The position numbers and the translations under genes were made by a program. This document shows, piece by piece, positions 26,447 to 35,633 of a DNA stretch of 64,000 bases. Within the stretch, counting starts at the first letter, position 1. Every line of letters starts with the position of its first letter. The stretch is taken from contig LNED01000022.1 of NCBI GenBank assembly GCA_001464915.1, forward strand, positions 211,256-275,255. Direction: 5' to 3'. The notes under the pieces are model-generated. The model searched no databases and was not told where the DNA came from. It was given only the letters and a program-made list of their open reading frames with translations. The stretch comes from Sphingomonadales bacterium Ga0077531. Lineage in GTDB: Bacteria; Pseudomonadota; Alphaproteobacteria; Sphingomonadales; Sphingomonadaceae.

Positions 26447-27589
26447 ATGCTCGGAACATCATACCGCACCGCCTATAACGAAGACCACGAGGCCTTCCGC
26501 GACACCGTGCGCAAGGTGTTTGCCGAACACATCACTCCGTTTCTCGATGAGCACGAAGCCAACGGCATCGTCCCGCGCGAAGCGTGGAAAGCCGTGGGGG
26601 AGGCCGGGCTGCTGTGTCCGACGGTGAAGGAAGAAAACGGCGGCCTCGGCCTCGATTTCGGGTTCAACTGCATTGTGGCGGAAGAACTGTCGTACCTCGG
26701 ATCGTCGGCGGGCTTCACCTTGCAGAGCGATATCACCGCCAATTACTTTGAACGCCTCGGCACGCCCGAACAGCGCGAAAAGTATATGCCGGGCATGGTC
26801 AGCGGCGATGTGATCACCGCCATCGCGATGACCGAACCGGGCGCAGGCTCCGACCTTCAGGGCATCCGCACCACCGCCAAGAAGGACGGCAATCACCTCG
26901 TCATCAACGGGTCGAAAACCTACATCACCAACGGCCAGAACGCCGATTGCGTGATCGTGGTGGCCAAAACCGATCCTTCGTTGGGTTCGAAGGGCATTTC
27001 GCTGGTGCTGGTCGATGCCGACACGCCGGGGTTTGAACGCGGGCGCAATCTCGACAAGATCGGGCAGCACGGCGCCGATACGTCCGAACTGTTCTTCAAT
27101 GAATGCCGCGTGCCGATGACCAATATCCTCGGCGCGGAAGGCATGGGGTTTGTCCACCTGATGCAGGAACTGCCGCAGGAACGGCTAAGCATCGCAGTCG
27201 GCGCGCAGGCGGCGGCGCAGCGGGCGTTTGATGAAGCGGTGACATTCACCAAGGACCGCAAGGCGTTTGGCAAGACCGTGTTCGAATTCCAGAACACCAA
27301 GTTCACGCTGGCAGATCTCAAGTCGAAACTGCAAGTCGGCTGGGCGCACTTGGATTGGGCGATCCGCAAGCACCTCGCCGGCGAACTTACCACCGACGAG
27401 GCGAGCGCCGCCAAGCTGTGGCACACCGAACTGCAATGGGAAGCCTGCGACACCTCGCTGCAACTCCACGGCGGTGCGGGCTACATGAACGAATATGCCA
27501 TCGCCCGCCTGTGGCGCGACGCGCGCGTGACGCGGATTTTTGGCGGGACGAACGAGATCATGAAAGAAGTGATCTCGCGGAGTATCTGA
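26447..27589 (+). CDS. Acyl-CoA dehydrogenase, long-chain type
   Basis: A 380-aa FAD-dependent first enzyme of fatty-acid beta-oxidation. It has ITAIAMTEPGAGSDLQGI near 123 and the C-terminal GGAGYMNEYAIARLWRDARVTRIFGGTNEIMKE. The medium-chain catalytic Glu position (in YEGT) is Gly here (FGGT), while ELPQERL near residue 241 carries the Glu used as base in long-chain and isovaleryl enzymes. The start is ATG 26447 with GGAGAG about ten bases upstream, not the TTG of the track. An SDR gene follows after one base. Confidence 0.88.
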   Translation: MLGTSYRTAYNEDHEAFRDTVRKVFAEHITPFLDEHEANGIVPREAWKAVGEAGLLCPTVKEENGGLGLDFGFNCIVAEELSYLGSSAGFTLQSDITANYFERLGTPEQREKYMPGMVSGDVITAIAMTEPGAGSDLQGIRTTAKKDGNHLVINGSKTYITNGQNADCVIVVAKTDPSLGSKGISLVLVDADTPGFERGRNLDKIGQHGADTSELFFNECRVPMTNILGAEGMGFVHLMQELPQERLSIAVGAQAAAQRAFDEAVTFTKDRKAFGKTVFEFQNTKFTLADLKSKLQVGWAHLDWAIRKHLAGELTTDEASAAKLWHTELQWEACDTSLQLHGGAGYMNEYAIARLWRDARVTRIFGGTNEIMKEVISRSI

Positions 27590-27590
27590 G

Positions 27591-28343
27591 GTGCCCGAGC
27601 CGCTCAACAATCCGCTCGACTTCACCAGCAAACGCGTCCTCGTCATCGGCGGATCGAGCGGGATCGGCAATGGCATTGCGCATGGGTTCAGGGCGCGGGG
27701 GGCGAGCGTGACTGTCACCGGCACCCGGCCCGATTTCGGCGATTATCTTGAGGCTGAGGATAGCGATTTCACTGGGCTGGATTACCGGCAGATCGACCTG
27801 ATGGAGCGCGACGCGGCTGACCGGCTGGCGGCGGATTTGGGCGCCCTCGATGTGCTGGTGCTCAGCCAAGGAACGGTGCGCTACGGGCGACAGGAGTTCA
27901 CCCGCGAAGGCTGGGATGCGGTGGTTGATATCAACCTCAATTCGGTGATGGATTGCGCCCGCGCCTTTCACGCCGCGCTGGCCCAAGCCAAGGGTGCGAT
28001 CATCATTGTCTCAAGCGTTGCGGCCTTCAAATCGACCATCGGCACCCCCGCCTACGCCGCATCCAAAGCAGGCGCGGCGAGCCTCACAAAGACGCTGGGC
28101 GAGGCCTGGGCGCGCGACGGCATCCGGGTCAACGGCATCGCGCCGGGACTGGTGCCGACCAAGCTCACATCGGTGACCACCGACAACCCCGAACGGCTCG
28201 AAGCGAGCATTAAGGCGATCCCCCTACGCCGCATGGGCACGCCTGAGGATATGGCGGGTGCGGCGCTGTTTCTCGCCTCGCTGCTGTCGAGTTACATTAC
28301 CGGGCAGACGCTGGTGGTGGATGGCGGGCTGACGCTGTCCTGA
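27591..28343 (+). CDS. Short-chain dehydrogenase/reductase
   Basis: A 250-aa SDR with cofactor motif VLVIGGSSGIGNGIA near 16, VLSQGT in place of NNAG, and catalytic Ser/Tyr/Lys in IIVSSVAAF and YAASKAG near 154. The C-terminus GQTLVVDGGLTLS is typical of FabG-like enzymes. GTG start directly after the acyl-CoA dehydrogenase stop, so the two are coupled and probably act in the same acyl or isoprenoid degradation route. Substrate unknown. Confidence 0.82.
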   Translation: MPEPLNNPLDFTSKRVLVIGGSSGIGNGIAHGFRARGASVTVTGTRPDFGDYLEAEDSDFTGLDYRQIDLMERDAADRLAADLGALDVLVLSQGTVRYGRQEFTREGWDAVVDINLNSVMDCARAFHAALAQAKGAIIIVSSVAAFKSTIGTPAYAASKAGAASLTKTLGEAWARDGIRVNGIAPGLVPTKLTSVTTDNPERLEASIKAIPLRRMGTPEDMAGAALFLASLLSSYITGQTLVVDGGLTLS

Positions 28344-28388
28344 GCGCTGACAAGCGGTGAATCCGACGTGTTACATGCAACTGAAATC

Positions 28389-28408
28389 CAGTCACAATCG
28401 CGTCACAT
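28389..28408 (+). promoter_or_regulatory. Pho-box-like direct repeat before the response regulator
   Basis: GTCACA occurs at 28391 and again at 28402, an 11-base period like the two halves of a PhoB box, though the match to CTGTCAT is partial. It lies about 40 bases upstream of the regulator start. Confidence 0.35.
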
Positions 28409-28447
28409 CACTCCGCCAACCGGTTACGAAACCGGGGCTGGCTGCAC

Positions 28448-29122
28448 ATGGACGTCGTCAATATCTTCCTGACCAGTGATCTTGGCGAAAGCCTGGAGGA
28501 TTTCGTCCACGATCAGCGGCGTTTCACCTTTGATCGGTTGGGAGCAGGCGGCCCGCGCCGCTTGGTCGAAGGGCCGATGTGGGCGTTTATTGACTGGGTG
28601 CTGTCCGATCTTGCGGGCCTTGAACTGTGCCGACGCCTGCGCGCCGACCCACGCACCAACGATGCCCACATCACGATGGTGCTGGAGGAGGACGATGCCG
28701 AGGATCGCCGCCGGGCCTTGCGGGCAGGCGCCGATGATTATGTGATTGGCCCGCTCACCCGCACCGCCGTGCTCGACCGAGTGCTGGCGCTGCAATCGCG
28801 CGGGGCCGAGCGGCACGCGACACAACGGTTCGAACTCGGCGCGTTGACGATTGACATGGCGGCTTTGCAGGCGCGCTGGAACGAGGCGCCGATCGTGCTG
28901 CGTCCCAACGAATTCCGGCTGCTGCGGTTCTTTGCCGAAAATCCCAACCGGGTGCTGACGCGAGACGATCTGATCAGCGGCCTTGGCAAGCGCGAACCTG
29001 CGATTGATGAACGCACCGTCGATGTCTGGATCGGCCGATTGCGGCGCGCGATCAAATCAGCCGGCGGCGGCAACCCGCTGCGCACTGTGCGATCACTCGG
29101 GTATGTGTTTGATCTGGGATAG
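28448..29122 (+). CDS. OmpR/PhoB-type response regulator with degenerate receiver
   Basis: A 224-aa regulator. The C-terminal winged helix is well conserved (LRPNEFRLLRFFAENPNRVLTRDDLISGLGKREPAIDERTVDVWIGRLRRAI, about 152-205, ending LRTVRSLGYVF). The receiver keeps a possible phospho-Asp in FIDWVLSDLAGLELCRRL, but the N-terminal acidic pair is replaced (VNIFLTSDL) and the usual Lys-Pro is Gly-Pro (VIGPLT). It may act without phosphorylation. No kinase gene is adjacent. Confidence 0.8.
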   Translation: MDVVNIFLTSDLGESLEDFVHDQRRFTFDRLGAGGPRRLVEGPMWAFIDWVLSDLAGLELCRRLRADPRTNDAHITMVLEEDDAEDRRRALRAGADDYVIGPLTRTAVLDRVLALQSRGAERHATQRFELGALTIDMAALQARWNEAPIVLRPNEFRLLRFFAENPNRVLTRDDLISGLGKREPAIDERTVDVWIGRLRRAIKSAGGGNPLRTVRSLGYVFDLG

Positions 29123-29147
29123 TCTGGATGGACTGCCCAAGACCGTT

Positions 29148-29246
29148 CCGTTCGCCCTGAGCTTGTCGAAGGGCTGTCCTTCCCTTTGAATGGTGATCAG
29201 CACGTCAGAAGAAAAGCAGTGCTTCGACAAGCTCAGCACGAACGGG
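29148..29246. repeat. Inverted GAGCTTGTCGAA repeat pair / terminator
   Basis: CCGTTCGCCCTGAGCTTGTCGAAGGGC at the left faces GTGCTTCGACAAGCTCAGCACGAACGGG at the right, across about 45 bases. It lies between convergent genes. This repeat family is widespread in sphingomonad intergenic regions and probably forms a bidirectional terminator here. Confidence 0.7.
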
Positions 29247-29286
29247 GAAGGGAGGGGCGAAGCAATCGCTCCGCCCCCACCTTCAA

Positions 29287-32001
29287 TCAGAACTCAGCCT
29301 TCAGCCCGATCGAGAAGCTCGTGCCGACCTGGAAGGTGTTGATCTCGGCGCGGTTGCCGTTGATCTCCTGGAATTCAAAATTGTCGCGCCCGAAGATGTT
29401 GCGGGCCTCCAGCGACAATTCGAGCGGCACGCCGCCGAGCTTGATCGCCGAACGTCCCACCACATCGACGGTGAGGCCAGGATTTTCGACCACATCGGGC
29501 AGTGCCCCGCCGCGCAACGTCACACGCTCACTTGCGTAGTTGAGCAGCACGGTGAACTGCTGCACCTTGTCGAGATCCTCGATCCCGAGCGACAGGTTTG
29601 CCACGTGATCCGACTGGCCGACCAACGGTGACCCTTCGTCGAACAGCTGGCTCGCCACCTGCGTCGGCGCACCGGGGATCGGCGCAAGGTCAGTCGCGCC
29701 CACCGAAATGCTCGACTGGGTGTAGGTGTAGTTGGCGATGATCAGGAACTGCTTGGTTTCAAAGAACCCGCCCCAATCAGCCAGATCGATCCCGTAGGCG
29801 ACATCAAGCTCGGCTCCGTACAACTCAGCCGACGGCGCGTTGGCGTAGCTGGTTTCGATGACCCCCGGAGCGGTGATCAGGAAGTTTTCGATCGGGTTGT
29901 CGATTTCCTTGTAGAAGCCTGCAAGGCTGATCCGGCTTGGCCCACCGAGGTAATATTCGGCGCGCGCTTCGGCGTTGATCAACTCGCTGTCCTGCAGGAA
30001 CGGGTTCCCGCGGAAACGGCGGTTGGAGTCCGGATCGAAATAGGTCTGCTCCACCAGCTCGCGGAACTGCGGGCGGGCGATGGTCCGCGATGCGGCAAGG
30101 CGCAGTTGCAGATCGTCGATCACTTCCCAGGTGATCGTGGCCGACGGCAGGAAGTAATCGTTGGCAATCCGCGTCGGGTTGGCAAGGTTGCCGCCGCCGA
30201 AGGTGAGATCAGGCGCAGCCACCTGCAATGCGTCTTCATAACGCACGCCGGCTTCGATGTTCAGCCGGTCGGTCGCGCGGAAGCGGGCAAGGCCGTATCC
30301 AGCATGGATCGTCAGCGCCGCATCGAACACCGGGAACGGGGTCGGGTCCGACACGGTGACGTTGAAGAACGGCGTGCCGTCCGGGAAAGTCGCCAGCGTT
30401 GACCCGTTGATGATCTGCCCCGGCTGACGCAGCCCCAATGCCCGCAGCGCGGTGTTGAGATCCGCAGTGGAATCGATCAGCGGACGGATGATGAACGACA
30501 GCGAGCGCCGCTCCGTATCGGTGTAGGCATAGCCTGCAGTAACTGACAGCGTGTCGGTCAGTTCATAGGAAAGGTCGGCGCCGCCGAAGATCAGCTCTTC
30601 TTGCAGATCTTCAAACCCGACCTGAATGCGCTCCGTCCCGCCAATCTGGGCGCCGACATCGACAACGAACAGGCTGCCAAATGGATCGCCCGCGATGTTG
30701 GTGCGGATATAGGGGATGGTGGCATTGTAGGGCGCTTCACGATCGGTGCGGGCATAGCCGCCGCGCAGGTCGAGTTCGAGCTTGTCGAATTCAAATTCGG
30801 CCACGATCTGCGAATCGACCAATTGGCGTTCGAAATAGCCGGTCTGCTGGGTCTGGAAATCGAACCCGGTTACGCGGTCGGTGAAGAAATCGGTGCCTTG
30901 GGCAAAGCGCGCGGTCTTCAATGAGTCGCGGATATACAGGTTGGTCCAACGGATCGTGTGCTCGCCAATGTCGAGCCCGATGCCGATCAAACCATTCACC
31001 AGCACCTTGTTATCGGTGATGAAGGTGTTCGAATCGAAGATGATATCGCCCGCCTCTGCATCACCGAACTGCTGGCTGATGACCGAGCGGTTGCGCCAGG
31101 TGTTGGTGATCCCGGCGGTGGCGATGATGCCGAGGTAGTTGCCGTCGCCCACTTCGAACGAACCACCACCGGTGATGTTGGCGGTAAAGTTGATCGGCAG
31201 TTCGTCATTGCGCTGCAAGGTCACGAGGTTGATCGGCAGGATCTGCCCGGCAAGCTGACGCTGCACATCGGCAGGCGCATCATTCACGCGGGTGCCGCTG
31301 GCGATCAGGCCTTGTAGCGCGCTCGGAAGGTCGCGGTTGCCGTTGTCGAAGCCGAAGGTGTCGAGCCGCGATCCGAAATAGGTCAGCCCGTTTTCAAACG
31401 TAGTTTCAGTGTCGCCGCTGGCGGTGAAGCCGAGCGTGAGGAAATCCTCGGTCGGGATCGCCTTGGTGGTGAGGTTGATCACCCCGCCGCCGAATTCACC
31501 CGGGAAGTTGGCCGAGTAGGTTTTCTGCACCAGCGATGATGCGATCACGCTGGTCGGGAAAATGTCGAGCGGAACCACGCGGCTCAACGGTTCGGGGCTC
31601 GGCAGCGGCAGGCCGTTCAGCAGCGCGAGCGAGTAACGATCACCCAAGCCGCGCACGAACACGCGGCCATTGCCCACCAGCGAGAGGCCGCTGACGCGGC
31701 TCAAGGCGCCGGCGATGTCGCCTTCGCCGGTGCGGGCGATATCGGCTTCGGACAGCACGTTGAGCACCTGGCCCGAATTGCGCGCCGGATCGCGGTTGCG
31801 CCGTCCGGTGACGATGATCCCGCCGCCGGGCACCGAAATATCGGTGTCCTCCAGCTGCTCCTCCGGTGGGGTATCCTCGACCTGCTCGGTCAGTTCATCC
31901 TCGCTCGGCGGAGTGCCCGCGTCTTGCGCGTGCAGAAGCGATGGCATGGTGAGCGCGGTGGTGAAGAGCAGCAAACCTGCAAGGCGCGTGCCGTTCGACA
32001 T
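29287..32001 (-). CDS. TonB-dependent outer-membrane receptor
   Basis: A 904-aa receptor with a signal peptide (TRLAGLLLFTTALTMPSLLHAQ), an acidic N-terminal stretch, a plug with IIVTGRRNRDPARNSGQVLNVLSEADI and GRVFVRGLGDRYSLALLNGLPLPSPEPLSRVVPLDIFPTSVI, and a large barrel ending VGTSFSIGLKAEF. The start at ATG 32001 is chosen over the longer track ORF because it begins the signal peptide. A secreted lipoprotein gene lies 124 bases upstream on the same strand; a Pho-box-like site before that gene suggests a phosphorus-containing ligand. Substrate not determined. Confidence 0.87.
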   Translation of the reverse strand: MSNGTRLAGLLLFTTALTMPSLLHAQDAGTPPSEDELTEQVEDTPPEEQLEDTDISVPGGGIIVTGRRNRDPARNSGQVLNVLSEADIARTGEGDIAGALSRVSGLSLVGNGRVFVRGLGDRYSLALLNGLPLPSPEPLSRVVPLDIFPTSVIASSLVQKTYSANFPGEFGGGVINLTTKAIPTEDFLTLGFTASGDTETTFENGLTYFGSRLDTFGFDNGNRDLPSALQGLIASGTRVNDAPADVQRQLAGQILPINLVTLQRNDELPINFTANITGGGSFEVGDGNYLGIIATAGITNTWRNRSVISQQFGDAEAGDIIFDSNTFITDNKVLVNGLIGIGLDIGEHTIRWTNLYIRDSLKTARFAQGTDFFTDRVTGFDFQTQQTGYFERQLVDSQIVAEFEFDKLELDLRGGYARTDREAPYNATIPYIRTNIAGDPFGSLFVVDVGAQIGGTERIQVGFEDLQEELIFGGADLSYELTDTLSVTAGYAYTDTERRSLSFIIRPLIDSTADLNTALRALGLRQPGQIINGSTLATFPDGTPFFNVTVSDPTPFPVFDAALTIHAGYGLARFRATDRLNIEAGVRYEDALQVAAPDLTFGGGNLANPTRIANDYFLPSATITWEVIDDLQLRLAASRTIARPQFRELVEQTYFDPDSNRRFRGNPFLQDSELINAEARAEYYLGGPSRISLAGFYKEIDNPIENFLITAPGVIETSYANAPSAELYGAELDVAYGIDLADWGGFFETKQFLIIANYTYTQSSISVGATDLAPIPGAPTQVASQLFDEGSPLVGQSDHVANLSLGIEDLDKVQQFTVLLNYASERVTLRGGALPDVVENPGLTVDVVGRSAIKLGGVPLELSLEARNIFGRDNFEFQEINGNRAEINTFQVGTSFSIGLKAEF

Positions 32002-32125
32002 TGGTGAGGATCCCCTCATGATAGGCCTAGATGATGTGAGCAGCAGAGCGCCGCCCGGAATATGGAAAAAGGGGAGGCGCGGCACACACACGTGGCCGCA
32101 CCTCCCCACATTATTCACTCAGCGA

Positions 32126-33688
32126 TTAGCTGAAGACCGGCAGCGAGGTGCAGGCGCCGGTTGCGCTGCTGAAGTTCTGGGTTGCCGAGTTGCAGGTCCA
32201 GTTGCCGAAGATGCTGGTCAGCGCCGCGGCGTTCTGGATCGCGCCGATGAAGGTGCGGGTCGGGAAGAAGGTCGAGCGGGTGTTGGCATTGAACGCCGTC
32301 CGGCCCGCTTCGCCCGTGCCGTTCACCACATTGTTGGTGAGCGTGATCATGAACGCGAAGTTGTTGTTGGTGCCAGCGTTGATCGCTGCCGCCGCATCTG
32401 CGTTGGTCACGCCGGCGCCGCCGCGGATCGGATCGACTGCGGGACAATCGCCCACCACCGAATCAACCCCGATGAGTGCAGCCAAAGTGGCCGGCTCGTC
32501 GATCTGGAAGCACTGGTTGGTGCCAGCGTTGATTACACCATTGGTCAGACCCAAAGCTGCACCGCCGCGCGCCTGCACCACCTGCGGCGAAGCGTCGCGG
32601 GTGACGAAGGTGAAGTTGTTCAGCTGGAAGCGGGTCTGCGGGATGTTGTTCGACGGGGTACGGTCGGCAACGTTGGGCGAATCGAGTTCGATCAAGCGGT
32701 CACCCGTGGTCGAACGCTGCACAGCGATCATGGTGTCGACATTGACGATCGCGCCGGTGTCGACATCGATCGAATCGTCCGATGCGCCGATGATCGCAAA
32801 GTTGCGGGCATTGAAGCCGCCGCCGAAGAATTCGACGCCATCATCCGAGCTGTTGAACGATAGCAGGTTTTCGATGGTGGTGCCCGAACCCGCGCCGCCG
32901 GTGGTCAGCGACTGGAGTTCGTTGTTCGGAGCAAGTTCAAAGCCCGAGAAACGGATCTGGTTGAACCGGAACGAGCCCGAGCTATCAGCAGCGTTGGTGC
33001 CGCCAAACGGCGTTGCGGTGGCGGCGCCTTCAAGGCGGCCTTCGCAAGTGGGGTTGTTGGTCGGCGCAGCAACGGTGTTGAACACGCCGTTCGAGCAATC
33101 CGAAATCGGCGCACGGCCGAGCAGCACGACGCCGCCCCACTGTTGCTGGCTGTTGTCATTCGACAGGCCGATGATGTTGTCACGGCTGGTCCAGATGATC
33201 GGACGATCAGCGGTGCCGTTCGACTGGATCGCGTTGCCGCGATTCACCACCAGGAACGAATCCTGCTGCGCGAAGAAGATCACGCCGGGCTCTACGGTCA
33301 GCGTGACAGTGGTGCCGGTGCTGGCGAAGCCGCGATCCGTGCCCACGTCGACGCGGCCATTGATCTGGTAAACCAGACCCGGAATGCGCGGCAGAGTGTC
33401 GGTGCTGGTGAAGCGGGCGGGCAACTGGCAGACTCGGTAAGTACCGGTCGGGCCGCTGATCGTACCAGCGTCGACGAGGCCGCCAGCGGTCGCAATGGTC
33501 GGGCAACCAGCAGCCGGGGTCACGAGCGACTGAGTCGGCGTCGGGGTCGGCGTGGGGGTCGGTGTCGGGGCCGGATTGTTGATGATGATGTCACCGCCGG
33601 TGCCTGGCGAGACGATTTCATCCGCGCCGCAACCTGCCAATGCCAGCAGGCTGCAACCCAGTACGAGAGTGCGTTGAATGTTTTTCAC
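32126..33688 (-). CDS. Beta-helix-like lipoprotein paired with TonB receptor
   Basis: A 520-aa predicted lipoprotein (LVLGCSLLALAGCGADE) with a Thr-Pro repeat linker (PTPTPTPTPTPT near 42). The body resembles right-handed beta-helix proteins: VEPGVIFFAQQDSFLVVNRGNAIQSNGTADRPIIWTSRDN, GGVVLLGRAP, and ENLLSFNSSDDGVEFFGGGFNARNFAIIGASDDSIDVD. Bacteroidetes surface lipoproteins share this pattern (general knowledge, not searched). It probably captures a ligand at the surface for the downstream receptor; ligand unknown. Confidence 0.7.
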   Translation of the reverse strand: MKNIQRTLVLGCSLLALAGCGADEIVSPGTGGDIIINNPAPTPTPTPTPTPTQSLVTPAAGCPTIATAGGLVDAGTISGPTGTYRVCQLPARFTSTDTLPRIPGLVYQINGRVDVGTDRGFASTGTTVTLTVEPGVIFFAQQDSFLVVNRGNAIQSNGTADRPIIWTSRDNIIGLSNDNSQQQWGGVVLLGRAPISDCSNGVFNTVAAPTNNPTCEGRLEGAATATPFGGTNAADSSGSFRFNQIRFSGFELAPNNELQSLTTGGAGSGTTIENLLSFNSSDDGVEFFGGGFNARNFAIIGASDDSIDVDTGAIVNVDTMIAVQRSTTGDRLIELDSPNVADRTPSNNIPQTRFQLNNFTFVTRDASPQVVQARGGAALGLTNGVINAGTNQCFQIDEPATLAALIGVDSVVGDCPAVDPIRGGAGVTNADAAAAINAGTNNNFAFMITLTNNVVNGTGEAGRTAFNANTRSTFFPTRTFIGAIQNAAALTSIFGNWTCNSATQNFSSATGACTSLPVFS

Positions 33689-33812
33689 AGCGAGCGGTCC
33701 CCTCAGAAGCCGAGAATCAAAAAGGCGCGGTCAATCGGCGCTGAGTGGTGCGCTAGGGGCGCTGCATGACAGAATTCTTGCAGCATGACAGTCGTGTGGC
33801 AATTCGTGTAAT

Positions 33813-33830
33813 ATGACCGAAGAATGACAA
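33813..33830 (-). promoter_or_regulatory. Pho-box-like site upstream of lipoprotein/TonB pair
   Basis: On the minus strand TTGTCAT-TCTT-CGGTCAT matches the PhoB consensus CTGTCAT-N4-CTGTCAT with an exact 11-base period, 125 bases before the lipoprotein start. Further ATGACAG units lie at 33766 and 33785. It suggests induction under phosphate limitation. The rest of the 319-base gap is AT-rich and holds no ORF. Confidence 0.55.
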
Positions 33831-34007
33831 AAATGACCAAAAAGAATTTTTCAGAGCGCCGCTGAGAGCGCGCATATGTCATATATAAAACGCTAAAAAA
33901 CAGATGGTTGAAGCATCAAATTACAAATAAAAGACAATATTGCAGTTTTATTGCATTCACGTTGAAGGTGAGTCACTATGCTCCTCAGTTAGAGAGGGAG
34001 CTTGCCC

Positions 34008-34409
34008 ATGTCCGTTACCGCCTTCGCCATTGCGCTGATCGCCGCCACCCCGTTGGCAGAGCCTGCTGCGGTGCATTTGCAGTCACCGGGTCAGGTGACC
34101 GAACTCGCTGCCCAGCCGCTTGCCGCCGGACGAGGGGATCAGGCGCTCGCGATGTTGGAGAAAGCCAGCGCTGCCGATCCACACGATGCCGCAGTGCTGA
34201 TCAACCTCGGTATTGCCTATGCCCAGATGGGTGACGAGCCGAAGGCCCGCGCGGCGTTCGAACAAGCGCTGGCCTGCCATGAAGTGGTCGAGCTTGAAAT
34301 CGCAGATGGCACCGCCACCGATTCGCGCCGCCTCGCGCGCAAAGCGATCAAGATGCTCGATCGCGGCGAGTTTCGCAGCGCCAGCCAACAGCTGACCTAT
34401 CGCGATTGA
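34008..34409 (+). CDS. Small exported TPR-repeat protein
   Basis: A 133-aa product with an N-terminal signal-like segment (SVTAFAIALIAATPLAEPAA) and tetratricopeptide helices: GDQALAMLEKASAADPHDAAVLINLGIAYAQMGDEPKARAAFEQALA, about residues 44-90. ATG 34008 has GGGAG seven bases ahead, so the TTG at 34002 is rejected. It is divergent from the lipoprotein/TonB pair and ends at a strong terminator. Probably a periplasmic scaffold; partner unknown. Confidence 0.7.
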   Translation: MSVTAFAIALIAATPLAEPAAVHLQSPGQVTELAAQPLAAGRGDQALAMLEKASAADPHDAAVLINLGIAYAQMGDEPKARAAFEQALACHEVVELEIADGTATDSRRLARKAIKMLDRGEFRSASQQLTYRD

Positions 34410-34453
34410 ATAAAGCGCGGCCCTTCGGGTCGCACCGGACCGGACGACGCTTA

Positions 34454-34486
34454 CGGGCGGGCTGCGACACGCGGCCCGCCCGTTTT
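34454..34486 (+). terminator. Rho-independent terminator
   Basis: CGGGCGGGC and GCCCGCCCG are perfect complements around an 11-base loop, followed by TTTT. It ends the TPR gene transcript and isolates the T4SS operon. Confidence 0.8.
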
Positions 34487-34564
34487 GCTGCCTGAAATCG
34501 GCGCTGTGCACCGCCGGTGCGTTTGGCCTTGTTCGCCGTCATGTTCACCACCCCGTTCACCGGG

Positions 34565-34582
34565 CTGTCACCTGTCTGTCAT
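34565..34582 (+). promoter_or_regulatory. Near-consensus Pho box before the T4SS operon
   Basis: CTGTCAC-CTGT-CTGTCAT differs from the PhoB consensus CTGTCAT-N4-CTGTCAT at one of 14 defined positions and has the exact 11-base period. It is in the right orientation, 40 bases before virB1, with TAGACA about ten bases downstream as a possible -10. This is the best Pho box in the window. Confidence 0.65.
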
Positions 34583-34621
34583 TTAGGTTAGACAAAGGGA
34601 GGCATTCTGGAGGCTTCGGGA

Positions 34622-35263
34622 ATGATTCTCGCCGCGGTTCGCCGCGTCATGTTTGCTGCGCTAGTGCTCGGTCTTGCGACCGGAGCGCGGGCCGACGTGC
34701 TCGAAATCGGCCCCGACGGCGCGCGCTGGGTGGCAGGGCCGCTTGTGCAAAGCGCGGCGGCCGATCCGGCGCTGGTCGATGCGGCTGGGTTCGAGCCGGT
34801 GGTGATCGAAGGCGTGTCGGTGCCAGATAGCGCCATCGCCGATCCCGCGCGCCATGCTGCAGGCGTCCCCTTGCGCTACACCGCCAAAATTCAGGAACTG
34901 GCCGCGCGCTTCGACCTCTCACCCAGCTTGCTCGAAGCACTGGTGTGGCAGGAAAGCCGCTGGCGCGAAGATGCCCGCTCGCCGGTCGGTGCGCAGGGGC
35001 TGGCGCAATTGATGCCGGGCACGGCGCGTTATCTGGGTGTGAACCCGGCTGATCCCTTCGCCAATCTGGAAGGCGGGGCGCGGTACCTGCGCGAACAGCT
35101 CGACCGGTTTGACGGTGATCTGGAAAAGGCGCTCGCCGCCTATAATGCCGGGCCGGGGCGCGTCGAACGCGCGAACGGTATCCCGAATATCCGCGAGACA
35201 AAGCAATATGTTGCCGCCATTATGGGGCGGCTCGCCAACCATTCGCGTCCGTCGCCGCAATAG
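34622..35263 (+). CDS. virB1: VirB1-like lytic transglycosylase
   Basis: A 213-aa periplasmic SLT-domain enzyme that opens peptidoglycan for secretion-system assembly. The signal region ends GARA; the catalytic Glu lies in LEALVWQESRW near 113, followed by SPVGAQGLAQLMPGTARYLGV and ALAAYNAGPGRVERANGIPNIRETKQYV. First gene of the virB run. It could alternatively be a housekeeping transglycosylase that happens to lie upstream. Confidence 0.85.
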   Translation: MILAAVRRVMFAALVLGLATGARADVLEIGPDGARWVAGPLVQSAAADPALVDAAGFEPVVIEGVSVPDSAIADPARHAAGVPLRYTAKIQELAARFDLSPSLLEALVWQESRWREDARSPVGAQGLAQLMPGTARYLGVNPADPFANLEGGARYLREQLDRFDGDLEKALAAYNAGPGRVERANGIPNIRETKQYVAAIMGRLANHSRPSPQ

Positions 35264-35314
35264 GCGCCGGATGATTGCCCCGATGATCGCTCAGTTGAAA
35301 GTGTCGAGAAAGAA

Positions 35315-35626
35315 ATGATGTCGCTGTTTCGTATACCTGCCCGTCTGATCGCGCTTGTCATGTTTGCGCTCACCCCGAGCGCAGCTTTTGCCCAAGCCGC
35401 CGACCCTGCCGGTTCCGGCCCGATCAATAACGCGCTGCTGTGGTTGCAGGGCACGCTGCTGGGCACGGTGGCGACCACCGTTGCCGTCATGGCGGTCGCG
35501 GCCATCGGCTTCATGATGCTGACCGGCCGGATGAACTGGCGCTTTGGCGCAACCGTGATCGTCGGCGTGTTCATCCTGTTCGGCGCGACCACCATCGTCG
35601 CTGGCATCCAATCGGCCGCCGGGTAG
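35315..35626 (+). CDS. virB2: VirB2 type IV secretion pilin
   Basis: A 103-aa pilin with a signal peptide ending SAAFAQA and two hydrophobic helices (GTLLGTVATTVAVMAVAAIGFMMLTG and GATVIVGVFILFGATTIVAGI). Size and the two-helix pattern are typical of TrbC/VirB2. It is followed by virB3 after seven bases. Confidence 0.9.
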   Translation: MMSLFRIPARLIALVMFALTPSAAFAQAADPAGSGPINNALLWLQGTLLGTVATTVAVMAVAAIGFMMLTGRMNWRFGATVIVGVFILFGATTIVAGIQSAAG

Positions 35627-35633
35627 AATTGCG

